A stretch of 64,000 nt of DNA, from assembly GCF_900099785.1 (NCBI RefSeq), contig NZ_FNDS01000003.1, positions 372,001 to 436,000 of the forward strand, read 5' to 3'. Positions within the stretch are counted from its first letter, which is position 1; every line of letters begins with the position of its first letter. Position numbers and translations under genes: made by a program. Source of the DNA: Pseudomonas panipatensis (GTDB lineage: Bacteria; Pseudomonadota; Gammaproteobacteria; Pseudomonadales; Pseudomonadaceae). The notes under the pieces were generated by a model, which made no database searches, had not been told where the DNA came from, and worked only from the letters and a program-made list of their open reading frames with translations. Shown one piece after another: positions 1 to 13,071 of the stretch.

Positions 1-328
1 TTGGTTGTTGCGCATGGGGAGGGGATTCCACGAAGACGGCTTTACAGTCTGTTTATCGGCTGGGCCTGGCGGATGTTGAATTTTCTTACAGAAATTTGCG
101 AGAGAATTGTCCGTTGTGTGATGGCAGGATGCCAGTCGCACTTGGTTGTAAGTGATTTTCTCACGATCGTGACTGGGTAGTCGAAAAAGTCTGTAGGAAG
201 CGATGCGTCGATTCCACCCCGGCCGCCCAGGCGCGCGGGCCTTGTCCCGGCGCCGCTATGCCAGCACGGCAGCGGATCGGACGATGCGCCCTCCCATGCG
301 GGCGATCGCCGATCCGCTTGCCGGGACG
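1..328. other. Gene-free left edge of the window
   Basis: No coding region is convincing here. The first 200 bases are more AT-rich than the rest of the window and may hold the promoter of a gene lying off the left edge. A perfect 12-base palindrome, TCACGATCGTGA, sits at 161-172 and could be an operator, but I cannot assign a protein to it. The hairpin at 271-318 is listed separately. Confidence 0.5.
271..318 (-). terminator. Hairpin downstream of acnA
   Basis: A 10-base perfect outer stem (AGCGGATCGG at 271-280 with CCGATCCGCT at 309-318) encloses a second imperfect stem. It starts 11 bases beyond the acnA stop codon in the direction of acnA transcription. No T-run follows, so it may act as an mRNA-stabilising 3' hairpin rather than a classical intrinsic terminator. 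Confidence 0.5.
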
Positions 329-3064
<2,736 letters not shown>

Positions 3065-3380
3065 GACATTCTCCTCAAGCGGAATAGGCCGCCGGTGACC
3101 GCTGCTGCGCGGCGAAGCGGCGCCGAACGTCCGGCGCTGGCGTGGACCAGGCCGTGAACGGCAGCCAGTGCGTCGCAGCCGGAGCGTTGCCGGCGGGCTG
3201 TCGTCGCCAGGCGCGGGCGCTGGCGGCAGGCGAACGTAGAGCACTCAAGCTAGACCGCTTTGGCGGCGGTCGCCATGACTTCCGGACGGTCCCGGCCGGC
3301 CGGGGTTCCTGCGGGGCAGGCGAATGCGGATGAAACCTGCGCCGCCAGGCTCTATAGTGCGCGGCCGAGGAGACACCCCG
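3065..3380. other. Divergent intergenic region acnA / rlmM
   Basis: This 316-base gap separates two divergent genes and must hold both promoters. The only promoter-like element I can point to is TATAGT at 3353-3358, a possible -10 box for rlmM. The rest is GC-rich, and the open frames crossing it are extensions of acnA or of shadow frames. Confidence 0.4.
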
Positions 3381-4439
3381 ATGAATACCCTGTTACTGCA
3401 TTGCCGGCCAGGCTTCGAGAACGAGGTTTGTGCCGAGCTGTCCGACCACGCCGCGCAACTCGACGTTGCCGGCTACGCCCGCGCCAAGCCGGCCACCGCC
3501 TATGCCGAGTTCGTCTGCCAGGAGGCCGATGGCGCCGAGCGCCTGATGCGTCGCCTGCGCTTCGCCGAGCTGATCTTCCCGCGTCAGTGGGCGCGCGGCG
3601 GTGGGTTCGTCGAGCTGCCCGAGCAGAACCGCATCGGCGTGCTGCTCGAACACCTGAGCCTCTACCCGGTGTGCGGCAGCCTCTGGCTGGAAGTCTTCGA
3701 CACCAACGACGGCAAGGAGCTTTCGACCTTCTGCCGCAAGTTCGAGAAGCCCCTGCGCGCCGCCCTGGTCAAGGCCGGACGTCTGCGCGAGGACCCCAGC
3801 CTGCCGCGCCTGCTGCTGACGTTCCGCTCCGGTCGCGAGGTGTTCATCGGCATCGCCGAGCCGCGCAACAGCGCCATGTGGCCGATGGGCATCCCGCGCC
3901 TGAAGTTCCCCCGCGAGGCGCCGAGCCGCTCGACGCTGAAACTGGAAGAGGCCTGGCATCACTTCATCCCGCGCGCCGACTGGGACAAGCGCCTGGCGCC
4001 GAACATGCTCGCCGTCGACCTCGGTGCCGCGCCCGGCGGCTGGACCTGGCAACTGGTCAACCGGGAGATGCGGGTGATCGCCGTGGACAACGGACCGATG
4101 GCGGAAAACCTCATCTATTCCGGGCTGGTCGAGCACCAGCGCGCCGATGGCTATGTGTTCCGCCCACGGCAGACGGTGGACTGGATGGTCTGCGATATCG
4201 TCGAGAAACCGGCGCGCAGCGGTGCCCTGATCGACACCTGGATCGGCGAGGGCCTGTGCCGCGAAGCCATCGTCAACCTCAAGCTGCCGATGAAGCAGCG
4301 CTACGCCGAGGTGCGCAAGATCCTCGAGCGCCTGGAGGACAGCTTCAAGGCGCGCGGCCTGCGCGTGCAAATCGGCTGCAAGCAGCTCTATCACGACCGT
4401 GAAGAGGTGACCTGCCACCTGCGCCGCCTGGAGCGCTGA
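3381..4439 (+). CDS. rlmM: 23S rRNA 2'-O-ribose methyltransferase RlmM
   Basis: SAM-dependent methyltransferase that 2'-O-methylates C2498 of 23S rRNA in E. coli. The 352-residue product has an N-terminal THUMP-like region and a C-terminal Rossmann methyltransferase domain with the SAM-binding motif VDLGAAPGGWTW, followed by AVDNGPM and a VNLKLPMKQRY stretch typical of the family. The ATG at 3381 follows GAGGAGA; an upstream in-frame ATG would add 19 residues that do not resemble the family. It stands alone between acnA and a MaoC-like gene. Confidence 0.93.
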   Translation: MNTLLLHCRPGFENEVCAELSDHAAQLDVAGYARAKPATAYAEFVCQEADGAERLMRRLRFAELIFPRQWARGGGFVELPEQNRIGVLLEHLSLYPVCGSLWLEVFDTNDGKELSTFCRKFEKPLRAALVKAGRLREDPSLPRLLLTFRSGREVFIGIAEPRNSAMWPMGIPRLKFPREAPSRSTLKLEEAWHHFIPRADWDKRLAPNMLAVDLGAAPGGWTWQLVNREMRVIAVDNGPMAENLIYSGLVEHQRADGYVFRPRQTVDWMVCDIVEKPARSGALIDTWIGEGLCREAIVNLKLPMKQRYAEVRKILERLEDSFKARGLRVQIGCKQLYHDREEVTCHLRRLER

Positions 4440-4542
4440 AGGCCACGCCGGTGCGGCGCGAGCGCAATCGCCGGCCGGCTTGGCTTGCCGCCGCGTCGCG
4501 CATTGACCATGCTGTGCGGCGCCTGCATTGCCGGAGACGCCC

Positions 4543-5421
4543 GTGAAGCGAAAGTTGCCCTCCCTGCTGGGCAGTTACAGCCGCATGCTCCTGCCGCGCC
4601 GAGGACTCGGCCGCGACGAGCGCGTGCCGTACCTGGCCCTGGACAGCCGTAGCCTGCGCTTCGACCTGCGCCACCTGCAGGCCTACCGCCGGCATTTCGG
4701 CCTGGACCCGGCGCATGGCGTGCCCTTGCTCTACCCGCAAGTGATCAGCCTGCCGTTGCACCTGCGCCTGCTCAGCCGCTCGCGCATGCCGCTTTCGGTG
4801 CTCGGCCTGATCCACCTGCGCAACCACATCCAGCGCTATCGGCACCTGCACGAAACCGACCAGTTGCTGATCGACTGCCGCATCCTCACCAGCCGGCGCA
4901 GCCCGCTGGGGCTTGAGGTGGATGTGCTCACCGAGGTCTGGCACCACGACTTCCTCTATTGGCAGTCGATCAGCACCTACCTGCGTCGGGGCGACTTCCT
5001 CGACACCCAGGCCGACGCCGATCCGCTGCCGCCGCGCGCGCACTGGCAGACCCTCGATGCGCCAGCCGAGGAGGGCACGCACTGGCGCGTGCCGAAGATC
5101 GTCGGCTGGCGCTATGCCGGCCTCAGCGGCGATTTCAACCCGCTGCACCTGTCGCGCTTCCTGGCCAGCCGTTACGGTTTTGGCAAACCCTTCGCCCATG
5201 GCATGTGGGGCCTGGCGCGCAGTCTCGCCGGGCGCCAACTGGCCGAAGCCATCCGCCTCGACGCGCATTTCAAGGCGCCGCTGGAACTGGGCAGCCAGGT
5301 GCGCCAGAGCCACCGCCACGCCGGCACCCGCGAGCAATGGGCATTGCTCCCCGCCGACGGCGATGGCCCGCCGATGCTGCTGGCGCAACTCGACGAAGCG
5401 CCGGCCGCGCCGCTGCGCTGA
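4543..5421 (+). CDS. MaoC-like hot-dog dehydratase
   Basis: Predicted cytoplasmic member of the MaoC / R-hydratase hot-dog family, which hydrate or dehydrate acyl-CoA-type substrates. The family signature is clear in the C-terminal half as YAGLSGDFNPLHLS followed by FAHGM, with the Asp and His of the hydratase dyad present. The N-terminal half probably forms a second, degenerate hot-dog unit, as is common in proteins of about 290 residues. The GTG at 4543 is preferred over the TTG at 4528 because GGAGA lies 6 bases before it. The substrate cannot be deduced from neighbours; a lipid or polyhydroxyalkanoate-related role is only possible. Confidence 0.8.
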   Translation: MKRKLPSLLGSYSRMLLPRRGLGRDERVPYLALDSRSLRFDLRHLQAYRRHFGLDPAHGVPLLYPQVISLPLHLRLLSRSRMPLSVLGLIHLRNHIQRYRHLHETDQLLIDCRILTSRRSPLGLEVDVLTEVWHHDFLYWQSISTYLRRGDFLDTQADADPLPPRAHWQTLDAPAEEGTHWRVPKIVGWRYAGLSGDFNPLHLSRFLASRYGFGKPFAHGMWGLARSLAGRQLAEAIRLDAHFKAPLELGSQVRQSHRHAGTREQWALLPADGDGPPMLLAQLDEAPAAPLR

Positions 5422-5829
5422 TACCGCCGAGTCAGCGAACGCCCGCGCGCAACGGCGCGCGTCGTTGCGGCGATGGCCATTCCCCCCACGGCCGCCTTCA
5501 CTCGCCAGCGCCGCCACGCGGAGCGGGTCGCTGGCGCTGCGCTCGCTGATCCTGCTCGTTGCCATCGCCCCCCACTCGGCCCAGGTTCGGGGCGAGATGG
5601 GCAAAAGGTGCACCAATCAGGCCGCGGCTGACGCTGGCCATTAACGGAAAGCCATCCTTCGCCATTGATCGGCCGGCGTTCGCCGCTGCCCTCGCTGCCT
5701 GGGTTTCAGGCCTGCGCGGCGACACTGACTCGCGGGTCACTCCCTTGCGTTCGCAAATTTGCACAGTTCTTGCAGAATAATTTACAAACAGCCCAGCCTG
5801 TAACCCTTCTACCCGCGGAGTCGTTGAAT
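5422..5829. other. Intergenic region upstream of the chemoreceptor
   Basis: A 408-base gap. The first 300 bases are GC-rich without a convincing gene. The last 90 bases are AT-rich and contain the sigma-54-like element listed separately plus the leader of the chemoreceptor gene. Confidence 0.5.
5759..5774 (+). promoter_or_regulatory. Sigma-54-like promoter of the chemoreceptor gene
   Basis: The sequence TTGCACAGTTCTTGCA matches the -24/-12 consensus TGGCAC-N5-TTGCA with the correct five-base spacer. The one mismatch is in the highly conserved -24 GG pair. It lies 56 bases upstream of the chemoreceptor start. Sigma-54 control of chemoreceptors is known in Pseudomonas, but the -24 mismatch keeps this a candidate only. 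Confidence 0.4.
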
Positions 5830-7788
5830 ATGCCGTTACGCCTGAAGTTGGCCCTGAGCTATCTGCTGATCGGCTTGGTACCGGTGCTGGGCATGGCCTT
5901 TACCGTCTATCAGCAAGCCAGTTCGGCCTTGCGCGACCAGACGTTGAACGCCCTGGAAGCCGTGGCGCATATCAAGCAGCAGCAATTGCTCGACAACTGG
6001 CAGGAGCGGCGCAACCAGGTCAGCACCCTGGCCAGCAACCTCGGCAACAGCTACCAGGGTCTGGACGACAACGCGCTGATCACCACCGCCAACTACGACC
6101 GCCCGGTGTTCCAGAACTTCATCAGCACCTTCGGCTACCGCGAGCTGAAGCTGATCATGCCCGATGGCACGGTCATGCTCAGTCTGCTGCGCGGCAGTGA
6201 CTATCAGCACAAGCTCAGCGAAGACGGCCTGCGCGACACCCCGCTGGCGCGACTGGTCAAGCAAAGCCGCGACAGCGGCAAGCTGGTGATCAGCGACCTG
6301 CGCTACAACCCGCAGAGCAAGGAGCCGACGCAGTACCTGGCGGCGCCGGTGATGTCCAACGGCGTACTGCAGATGACCCTGGTGCTGGAGTTGCCCATCG
6401 GTCCGCTGAATAGCGTCATGCAGACCCGCCAGGGGCTGGGTGAGAAGGGCGAAACCTACCTGGTGGGCAGCGATGCCACCCTGCGTTCGGACTCGGCGCG
6501 CTTCACCGAGCGCCAGGTCAACCGCAGTCTCGATGCGCAGGCCGGGCTCGGCGGCAGCGCCGTCAGCCAGGCCCTCGCCGGGCAGCAGGGACGCATCGCC
6601 GAGCCGGGGCTGGACGGCAATGGCGCGCTGAAGGTCTTCGTCCCGGTGACCTTCGATGACCTGCATTGGGCGCTGATTGCGGAAATGGACCAGGCCCAGG
6701 CGTTCGCCCCGGTGCGCCAGTTGATGTGGAAGGTCCTGCTGCTCGGCCTGCTGACCGTCGCCGCGGTCGCCGTCGCCACCTGGCTGGTCAGCCGCAGCGT
6801 GATGCGCCCCCTGGGCGGCGAACCGAGCAACATGAGCGCGCTGGCCCGGCGCCTGGCCGAGGGCGAACTGAGCCTGCCGAGCGCGCAACGCAAGCACGCT
6901 GGCCTGATGCTGGCCCTGCATGAGATGGCCATGGCCTGGCGCGACGTGATCGAGCGCCTGCGCCAATCCAGCCAGGACGTCGGCCAGGCCAGCAGCGAAA
7001 TCCTCAGCGCCGCCGGGCAGACCAGCGAGCGCCTCGACCAGCAGCAGGAGGCGCTGGAAATGGTGGTCAGCGCCGTCGACCAGATGTCCTCCACGGTCCA
7101 GGAGATCGCCCGCAACGCCGCCGACAGCGCGCACAGCAGCACCGCCGCGCGCGCCGTCTTCGGCGAGATGCAGGGCACCCTGCGACAGATGATCGGCCAG
7201 CAGGGCCGCCTGCTGCAGGACATCCGCCGTGGCGGCAGCGTGGTCAGTACCCTGGCCAACGACGCCCTGCAGATCGGCTCGGTGCTCGCGGTGATCCGTG
7301 GCATCGCCGAGCAGACCAATCTGCTGGCGCTCAACGCGGCGATCGAAGCGGCGCGGGCCGGCGAACAGGGGCGCGGTTTCGCGGTGGTCGCCGACGAGGT
7401 GCGCAACCTCGCCCAGCGCACCAGCAGCGCCACCGAAGAGATCGTCGCCATCACCCAGACCTTGCAAGGCTCTTCCACCGAGGCCCTGCAGGCGATGCAG
7501 GCCTCGGCCGAGCAAGCCCATGCGCTGGAGAGCGAAACCCAGGTGGTACTGACCTCGCTCGGCCAGTTGGACGACTCCCTGCAAGGCGTGCACGCCCTCG
7601 CGGTGCAGATCGCCGCCGCCGCGGACGAGCAGGCCGGCACCACCCAGGAAGTCAATCAGCACATCCACCGCCTGCACGACATGACCCGCGACAACCGGCA
7701 GACCGCCGCGCATACCCGCAGCAGCGGCGAACACCTGCAGCAAGTGGCGAGCAACCAGCAATCGCTGGTGCTGCGCTTCAGTCTCTAG
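5830..7788 (+). CDS. Methyl-accepting chemotaxis protein
   Basis: Membrane chemoreceptor of 652 residues. TM1 is at about residues 7-27, followed by a periplasmic ligand domain of about 270 residues that looks Cache-like. TM2 lies near residues 300-320, then a HAMP-type linker and the cytoplasmic signalling domain, whose hairpin tip reads [20 protein letters not shown] followed by [17 protein letters not shown]. It should signal through CheW/CheA to flagella. The ATG at 5830 follows GGAG and is directly followed by the first membrane segment; longer frames add 55 non-conserved residues. In PAO1 this side of acnA carries the aerotaxis receptor, but this protein has a periplasmic sensor domain and no N-terminal PAS, so it is a different receptor. 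Confidence 0.92.
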   Translation: MPLRLKLALSYLLIGLVPVLGMAFTVYQQASSALRDQTLNALEAVAHIKQQQLLDNWQERRNQVSTLASNLGNSYQGLDDNALITTANYDRPVFQNFISTFGYRELKLIMPDGTVMLSLLRGSDYQHKLSEDGLRDTPLARLVKQSRDSGKLVISDLRYNPQSKEPTQYLAAPVMSNGVLQMTLVLELPIGPLNSVMQTRQGLGEKGETYLVGSDATLRSDSARFTERQVNRSLDAQAGLGGSAVSQALAGQQGRIAEPGLDGNGALKVFVPVTFDDLHWALIAEMDQAQAFAPVRQLMWKVLLLGLLTVAAVAVATWLVSRSVMRPLGGEPSNMSALARRLAEGELSLPSAQRKHAGLMLALHEMAMAWRDVIERLRQSSQDVGQASSEILSAAGQTSERLDQQQEALEMVVSAVDQMSSTVQEIARNAADSAHSSTAARAVFGEMQGTLRQMIGQQGRLLQDIRRGGSVVSTLANDALQIGSVLAVIRGIAEQTNLLALNAAIEAARAGEQGRGFAVVADEVRNLAQRTSSATEEIVAITQTLQGSSTEALQAMQASAEQAHALESETQVVLTSLGQLDDSLQGVHALAVQIAAAADEQAGTTQEVNQHIHRLHDMTRDNRQTAAHTRSSGEHLQQVASNQQSLVLRFSL

Positions 7789-7811
7789 CCGCGGCGCGTC
7801 GATCCGGCCCT

Positions 7812-9377
7812 TCAGGGCCGGCTGGCCAGGCGCGGGCTGAAGGCTTGCAGGCCGGGCAGTTGCACCGCGCCGCGCAGTTCGACCAGGCCGGCATGCCAGG
7901 AGCTGTTGAACAGGTACTGGCCGCTGAAGCCGCTGACCAGCAGGCCGATCTCGTCACCCGCCGCGAGGCTGGCGCTCACCGCGTTGAGGCGGGTGCTGCC
8001 GCGATTGGCCAGGGGCGTGACCTGTTCGTCGAGCACCCGCGGGCTGCCGCTGCCCTGGCGGCGCACGGCCAGCGCGGCGAACAGCAGGGCATCCGCGCCG
8101 GGGCCCAGGGGCTGGGATAGCTGCACCTCGGGGGTGCCGAGCAGGGCGCTGGCTTCGCCGACGCGGTGCAAGGGGATAAAGGTGGCCTGCTGCAGCCAGC
8201 CGCTGCTGAGCGGGCGCACCTGGGTGGGCGGCAGGACCACGCGCGGACCGGGCGGCGGCAGCTCGTCCAGGGCGATGCCCTGGTCGAGGTCGAGGCTGAC
8301 GCACAGGCTCGGCACGCTGTCGGCGCCGCCCGGGCGGCCAGCGAGTTTTTCCGCGTACCAGGCGAGGATGCCCTGGTAGAGGTTGATGGCGCGCGCGCCG
8401 CAGTGGATCACTGGCTCGTTGTTGAACGGCGGCAGTCCGCTCCAGGCCTGCCAGGGCGGCGGCAGAATGTGCCCGCCCTGCATGCCGAGCAGCCGCACAT
8501 CGGCATGGCCGCGGCGCAGGCATTGGCGGATGGCCAGACCCTGGTCGAGGGGGAAGAGGGTGTCGCGCATGCCCTGGATGATCAGGGCGTCGGCGCGCGG
8601 CAGGCGGTTCTCCGCGCAGTAGCGCGCCAGGCTGTGTTCGGCCAGCTCGGCGCGCACCGGCGCGGCCAGGCGCCCGGAGGCGCTGTGCAGGTAGTCGGCG
8701 TCGATGAACTTGCCGAGGTCGTAGCCGGTGCTCAGGCCCAGGCTGACCAGCACCCCGGCCCAACCCATCTTCAACTGGCCGCCCGGCGCCAGGGCGTCGC
8801 TGAGGTCGTACCAGGTGGCGATCGGCACGATGGCGTCGATCCGCGGGTCCTCGGCCGCGGCGAGCAGTTGCACGGCGCCGCCGTAGCTTTCGCCGAGCAT
8901 GCCGACGCGCGGGTCGTTCGGCCCGTCCATGCGCAGCCGTGGCAGGTGCCGTGCGGCCCAGTCGATCACCGCGCTGGCGTCCCGCACCTCGTAGCGCGGG
9001 TCCATCATCTCGATGCGCCCGTCGCTGCCGCCCCAGCCGCGCTGGTCGTAGCTGATCACCCAGTAGCCAGCCTTCCAGGCCTTGAGCGCGGCGCGCCCGG
9101 ACATCATCTGCTGGCCGTAGAAACCGTCCGGCCCGGTGACCCGCCAGCCGCCCCAGCCGTGGGTATGCACGATCAACGGGGCGCTCTCGCCGGCCTTCAG
9201 CGCCGGCTGGAACACCGTGGCCGACAGGCGCGTGCCGTCGTGCGCGAGAATCACCGCGTCGAACCAGCTCGCCGGCAGGTCCTGGCCGGCGCGCGCGGCG
9301 TAGTCCGGCAACTGGTCGCGGGCGGCGCAGCCAGCGAGCAGCGAGAGGGCGAGGCAGAGCAGGGCGGTCAGGCGCAT
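7812..9377 (-). CDS. CocE/NonD-family alpha/beta hydrolase lipoprotein
   Basis: Predicted exported lipoprotein hydrolase of 521 residues. The start MRLTALLCLALSLLAGC is a type II signal peptide with an LLAGC lipobox, placing the modified cysteine at residue 17. The hydrolase domain has the oxyanion region HTHGWGGW and the nucleophile elbow GESYGG with Ser at about residue 164. The C-terminal jelly-roll-like part fits the X-Pro dipeptidyl-peptidase / CocE family, which hydrolyses acyl esters or peptides. The ATG at 9377 was chosen because everything upstream in frame is non-conserved and the signal peptide begins there. The substrate is unknown. Confidence 0.82.
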   Translation of the reverse strand: MRLTALLCLALSLLAGCAARDQLPDYAARAGQDLPASWFDAVILAHDGTRLSATVFQPALKAGESAPLIVHTHGWGGWRVTGPDGFYGQQMMSGRAALKAWKAGYWVISYDQRGWGGSDGRIEMMDPRYEVRDASAVIDWAARHLPRLRMDGPNDPRVGMLGESYGGAVQLLAAAEDPRIDAIVPIATWYDLSDALAPGGQLKMGWAGVLVSLGLSTGYDLGKFIDADYLHSASGRLAAPVRAELAEHSLARYCAENRLPRADALIIQGMRDTLFPLDQGLAIRQCLRRGHADVRLLGMQGGHILPPPWQAWSGLPPFNNEPVIHCGARAINLYQGILAWYAEKLAGRPGGADSVPSLCVSLDLDQGIALDELPPPGPRVVLPPTQVRPLSSGWLQQATFIPLHRVGEASALLGTPEVQLSQPLGPGADALLFAALAVRRQGSGSPRVLDEQVTPLANRGSTRLNAVSASLAAGDEIGLLVSGFSGQYLFNSSWHAGLVELRGAVQLPGLQAFSPRLASRP

Positions 9378-9536
9378 GGGCGGACATCCGCTGTCGGGAA
9401 AAGGCGCCCAGCGTAGCCGACGCGTTGTGCCGGCGAGCCCGACCAAGGTTGGGCGCCGCGCCGCTCGCCCGCCGAGGGTGACCGTCCGGGGCGCTTTGCG
9501 CGACAATGCGCGCCATTCGATTTGCGGAGCACGCCC

Positions 9537-9776
9537 ATGTCCCAACCTGTCGACGCCATCCTCGACGCCACCGGCCTGAACTGCCCCGAGCCGGTGATGA
9601 TGCTGCACAACAAGGTGCGCGACCTGCCGGCCGGCGGCCTGCTCAAGGTCATCGCCACCGACCCCTCGACCCGCCGCGACATTCCCAAGTTCTGCGTATT
9701 CCTCGGCCACGAGCTGGTGGAGCAGCAGGAAGAGGCCGGCACCTACCTCTACTGGATTCGCAAAAAGGCCGATTGA
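9537..9776 (+). CDS. tusA: Sulfur carrier protein TusA
   Basis: Small cytoplasmic sulfur-relay protein (79 residues) that takes persulfide sulfur from IscS and passes it on for tRNA 2-thiouridine synthesis. The active cysteine is Cys16 in the family signature [12 protein letters not shown]. The ATG at 9537 follows CGGAG; a frame five residues longer exists but is not needed. It is divergent from the lipoprotein hydrolase. By comparison with PAO1 the gene that should follow is the PauB-like oxidoreductase, which here lies 19 kb away. Confidence 0.95.
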   Translation: MSQPVDAILDATGLNCPEPVMMLHNKVRDLPAGGLLKVIATDPSTRRDIPKFCVFLGHELVEQQEEAGTYLYWIRKKAD

Positions 9777-9858
9777 GGCCGCACGCAGAGGCGCGCGCAG
9801 GCGGGCCCGCCGAGGCTTCCCGCCAGCGCCGCCGCGCTGAGCGCGCCGCGTTCCAGGA

Positions 9859-10707
<849 letters not shown>

Positions 10708-10712
10708 GGCGC

Positions 10713-11549
10713 TTACCTCTTCATCCAGGGGAAGGCCACGCGGCCGAGCCAGCGGAACGCCTGGTCGGTGAGCAGGCCGATGACGCCGATCAGGAGGATG
10801 CCGGCGAAGATCTTGTCGGTTTGCATGTAGCGCTGCGCCTTGAGGATGGCGTAGCCGAGACCGGAGTTGGCCGCCACCAGCTCGGCCACCACCAGGTAGG
10901 TCCAGGCCCAGCCGCAGGTGATGCGCAGGGTGTCGAGCAGCGCCGGGCGCGCCGAGGGCAGGATCACCAGTTGGATGATCTCGCCGCGGCTGGCGCCCAT
11001 GGTCTGTGCCGCCTCGATCTGCGCCATGGGCACGCGGCGCACGTCCTCGGCGACCATCAGCACCATCTGGAAGAAGGTGCCGATGAAGATGATCAGCACC
11101 TTGGAGCCTTCGTCGATGCCGACCCAGAGCATCACCAGCGGGATGAAGGCCACCGCCGGCATGTAGCGGATGAAGTCGGTCAGCGGTTCGAGGAAGGCCT
11201 GCACCGGGCGGTAGGTGCCGATGTACAGGCCGAGCGGCAGGGCGATCAGCGCCGAGGCGAGGAAGCCGGCCATGACCCGGTAGACGCTGATGCCGATGTC
11301 GCCGAGCAGGCCTTCCTCGTTCCACCAGTGGACGCTGCGCAGCAGCACCGCCTGGGGACTGGGGAGGAACATCGGGCTGCTCAGGCCGAGGGCGCTGCAC
11401 GCCCACCAGAGCAGCACCGGCAGCAGCAGGCCGGCGCCGGCAAGGCACCAGACGGCGCCGCGCGGCAGCTCGCCGCGAATGCTCCACCAGCGCGCGCGCG
11501 GTGGCGCGCTGGCTGCATGGGGCTGGGGAAGGGCTTGATGTGCGGTCAT
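10713..11549 (-). CDS. NitT/TauT-family ABC transporter permease
   Basis: Inner-membrane permease (278 residues) of the same importer, with about six membrane segments and the cytoplasmic EAA-type loop near EAAQTMGASRGEIIQLVILPSA. The N-terminal 35 residues are cytoplasmic. The ATG at 11549 is preceded by GGAGGTACGCCC, nearly the same leader that precedes the creatininase-family gene in this operon. The start overlaps the stop of the preceding gene (ATGA), implying translational coupling. Confidence 0.9.
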   Translation of the reverse strand: MTAHQALPQPHAASAPPRARWWSIRGELPRGAVWCLAGAGLLLPVLLWWACSALGLSSPMFLPSPQAVLLRSVHWWNEEGLLGDIGISVYRVMAGFLASALIALPLGLYIGTYRPVQAFLEPLTDFIRYMPAVAFIPLVMLWVGIDEGSKVLIIFIGTFFQMVLMVAEDVRRVPMAQIEAAQTMGASRGEIIQLVILPSARPALLDTLRITCGWAWTYLVVAELVAANSGLGYAILKAQRYMQTDKIFAGILLIGVIGLLTDQAFRWLGRVAFPWMKR

Positions 11550-12292
11550 GGGCGTACCTCCGCAGGGAACAGGGGTTCGGTGACGGGTTGCCAGCCGCCC
11601 TCGGGCGGGGCGGCGCCCAGCGCGGCGAGCGTGCCGGGGGCGAGCAGGGTGGCCGGCTGATCCGCATCGCAGTGCGCCGGCAGCAGCGCCTGGCCGACGC
11701 GCGCCGGCAGGCTGGACAGTTCGATGCGCCAGGGCGCCTGGCCGCGCCGGTGGCGGCCGAAGGACAACTCGAAGTCGAGCCAGCGCGGGTCTCGCGCCGC
11801 CAGTTCGGCGAGGTCGGCGCCGGGCGCCGGGGACTGCGCGCGCCCGGCGGCGAAGAGGAAGCAATCGCCGGCCAGCAGCAGGCAGCCCTGGCGGCCGTCG
11901 GCGCCGCGCAGCCAGGTGCCCCAGTTGCGCCCGAGGGATTCCGGCAGGCGCTCCCAGACTTCGTGGTAGCTGCCGTCGAGGCCGTCTTCGACGAGCCGCT
12001 CGGTGCTGTCGAAGCGCATGCGGCCGATATCCGCGACGCCGCTCGGCGGGCGGAAGTCGATCGCGCGGTGCCACTGGCAGCGGTCGCCGGTCACCTCGGT
12101 GACGCCGGCGAAACCGGCCTGCCGCGCGCGCTCGGCGGGGCTCTGCGGCGTCGGTTGGGGAATCCGCAGGTCGGCGAACAGGCGCGCGGTCTGTAACCAG
12201 TAGACCTGCGTGCTGCTGTCGCGCAGGCCGGCCGTGGTGGTCAGCAGGGTTCGCTGCCAGACGCCGAGGTAGCAGCTGGGAACCGGGTTCAT
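11546..12292 (-). CDS. Conserved protein of unknown function
   Basis: I do not recognise this 248-residue protein. It has no signal peptide, membrane segment or obvious metal motif. It is rich in Trp, Arg and acidic residues, and segments such as YLGVWQRTLL, VYWLQT and GSYHEVWERLP alternate in a way that suggests a beta-barrel (lipocalin or nitrobindin-like), but this is a guess. It overlaps both neighbours by ATGA junctions, the lactonase-like gene upstream and the permease downstream, so it is certainly translated as part of the operon and probably takes part in the same pathway. Confidence 0.7.
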   Translation of the reverse strand: MNPVPSCYLGVWQRTLLTTTAGLRDSSTQVYWLQTARLFADLRIPQPTPQSPAERARQAGFAGVTEVTGDRCQWHRAIDFRPPSGVADIGRMRFDSTERLVEDGLDGSYHEVWERLPESLGRNWGTWLRGADGRQGCLLLAGDCFLFAAGRAQSPAPGADLAELAARDPRWLDFELSFGRHRRGQAPWRIELSSLPARVGQALLPAHCDADQPATLLAPGTLAALGAAPPEGGWQPVTEPLFPAEVRP

Positions 12293-13071
12293 GAGTGGTA
12301 CTCCGGGAAGCGCTTGAGGCCCTGGTAGAAGGCCATGTCGTGGTTCGGCCAGAGTTCGCCGCCGGTCTCGCCGGCCAACGCCTTGAGCTTGCGGATGCTG
12401 GCGATCGCCAAGTCCTCGCGTGCCTGCCAGAGGCTGCCGGGGGCGATTTCCTGGTCGAGGTTCTCCTGCAGGTCGGCGGCGTCGCCGGCGAGGATCACCG
12501 GCTTGCCCTTGGGCAGTTCGATCAGCAGAGACATGTGCCCGGCGGTGTGGCCGGGGGTTTCGATGGCGCGCACGCCGGGGAGCAGCTCGTATTCGCCGCG
12601 CTGCACCTTCCAGCGGTAGTCGCCGGCGAAGTCGTCGGCGAAGTAGGCCTCGTCGGCCTGGGCGCGGGCGGCGGCGAGTTCGTCGGCGTGGACGTGGACC
12701 TCGGCGCCGCAGACCTCGCAGAGGCCGCCGGCGTGGTCGAAATGCAGGTGGCCGAGGAACACCAGGTCGATGTCCGCCGGGCTCAGCCCGAGACGGGCGA
12801 AATGCGCCGGCAGGCGCTGCTCCTCGGTCATCTCCGGGGCGCCCATGGGAAAGGCCTGCGGGTCGTACCAGCGCGCGCGCCTGGCCGGGTCGTGGAGCTT
12901 GGAGTAGTCGCAGCCGACGTCGTAGAGGATGCGCCCCTGGCGGGTCTCGATCAGGTAGGCGAGGATCGGTGCCTCGATGCGCACGCCGTGGCCGCGCTGC
13001 CAAGTGGAGATGGATTTGTCATAGCGGTGGGTGGCGGTGAGCAGCGGCCACAGTCGGGTCACCTGGGTCAT
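12289..13071 (-). CDS. N-acyl-homoserine-lactonase-family metallo-beta-lactamase fold hydrolase
   Basis: Cytoplasmic metallo-hydrolase of 260 residues in the AttM/AiiA-like branch. The zinc-binding motif HLHFDHAGG, a later ETPGHTAGH and the LAGDAAD aspartate are all present, giving a complete dinuclear site. This branch opens lactone rings, AHLs being the known substrates, but in a catabolic operon a different lactone or cyclic ester is as likely. The start ATG at 13071 overlaps the preceding stop and the gene's own stop overlaps the next start. Confidence 0.85.
   Translation of the reverse strand: MTQVTRLWPLLTATHRYDKSISTWQRGHGVRIEAPILAYLIETRQGRILYDVGCDYSKLHDPARRARWYDPQAFPMGAPEMTEEQRLPAHFARLGLSPADIDLVFLGHLHFDHAGGLCEVCGAEVHVHADELAAARAQADEAYFADDFAGDYRWKVQRGEYELLPGVRAIETPGHTAGHMSLLIELPKGKPVILAGDAADLQENLDQEIAPGSLWQAREDLAIASIRKLKALAGETGGELWPNHDMAFYQGLKRFPEYHS

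Noticed and set aside
12289-13071. Quorum-quenching AHL lactonase as the definite function
   Set aside because: The fold and metal site fit, but the operon context is catabolic, so the substrate should be left open.
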